Of a stretch of 14,316 bases of DNA, positions 14,231 to 14,316 are shown piece by piece. The translations under genes were made by a program, and so were the position numbers. The stretch is from Desulfobacteraceae bacterium (GTDB lineage: Bacteria > Desulfobacterota > Desulfobacteria > Desulfobacterales > UBA11574): the NCBI GenBank assembly GCA_013203195.1, contig JABMQM010000209.1:1-14316 (forward strand), read 5' to 3'. The stretch's first letter is position 1. Every line of letters starts with the position of its first letter. A model generated the notes under the pieces. That model was not told where the DNA came from, did no database searches, and worked only from the letters and a program-made list of their open reading frames with translations.

Positions 14231-14316
14231 AATCCACAAACCATTTTTTAGCCCTATAGTTCACTTCCTATATCAAAGATTGCTAAAAGCTCGTCTATAC
14301 GTTAAAAGCGGTCGAA

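Noticed and set aside
1..14316. CRISPR arrays, tRNA or rRNA genes, insertion sequences
   Set aside because: No regularly spaced repeats, tRNA-like cloverleaf, rRNA motifs or transposase ORFs were seen on either strand.

Overview
The window looks like chromosome of a Gram-negative bacterium. Several products carry lipoprotein signal peptides, and there are LolA-like and BamE-like envelope proteins and an LpxL-type acyltransferase. The A+T-leaning sequence, frequent TTG starts and gene families fit an anaerobic Desulfobacterota (Deltaproteobacteria), possibly Desulfobacterales. That placement is inferred from style; no marker gene settles it.

Layout: (1) 1-112, 3' end of a gene that looks like a ModE-type winged-helix regulator. 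(2) 113-255, a short intergenic region with inverted repeats and a perfect 16-bp palindrome, then a large RND/MMPL exporter (to 2841) and a tiny zinc-ribbon ORF (2902-3036). (3) A minus-strand operon read 6327 to 3014: alkaline-phosphatase-superfamily phosphodiesterase lipoprotein, SRPBCC-like lipoprotein, SAM methyltransferase. (4) 6328-6643, a divergent intergenic region with repeats, a consensus DnaA-box sequence and a possible promoter. (5) A plus-strand six-gene operon, 6644-11724: PlsC-type acyltransferase, LpxL/HtrB-type acyltransferase, cobalamin-binding-type radical SAM enzyme, LolA-like carrier, FabD-like acyltransferase, FabZ-like dehydratase. (6) 11725-12021, an inverted-repeat element, a good sigma70-type promoter and a structured 5' UTR, then a secreted FlgT-like protein. 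(7) A broken TPR gene remnant and two overlapping BamE/SmpA-like lipoproteins to 14230.

The most interesting unit is the lipid-type locus 256-11724. A FabD-like and a FabZ-like protein would work on acyl-ACP, a radical SAM enzyme could modify the acyl chain or head, two acyltransferases could load it onto an acceptor, and the LolA-like protein, the RND exporter and periplasmic lipoproteins could move or trim it. The set resembles the transport and acylation half of aryl-polyene-type clusters, but no ketosynthase, ketoreductase or acyl carrier protein is present in this window. The FabD-like protein keeps its Ser-His dyad but has Ala where malonyl-specific enzymes have Arg, so it may use an uncharged acyl group. 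The product is unknown, and the idea that all these genes serve one pathway is an inference from gene order.
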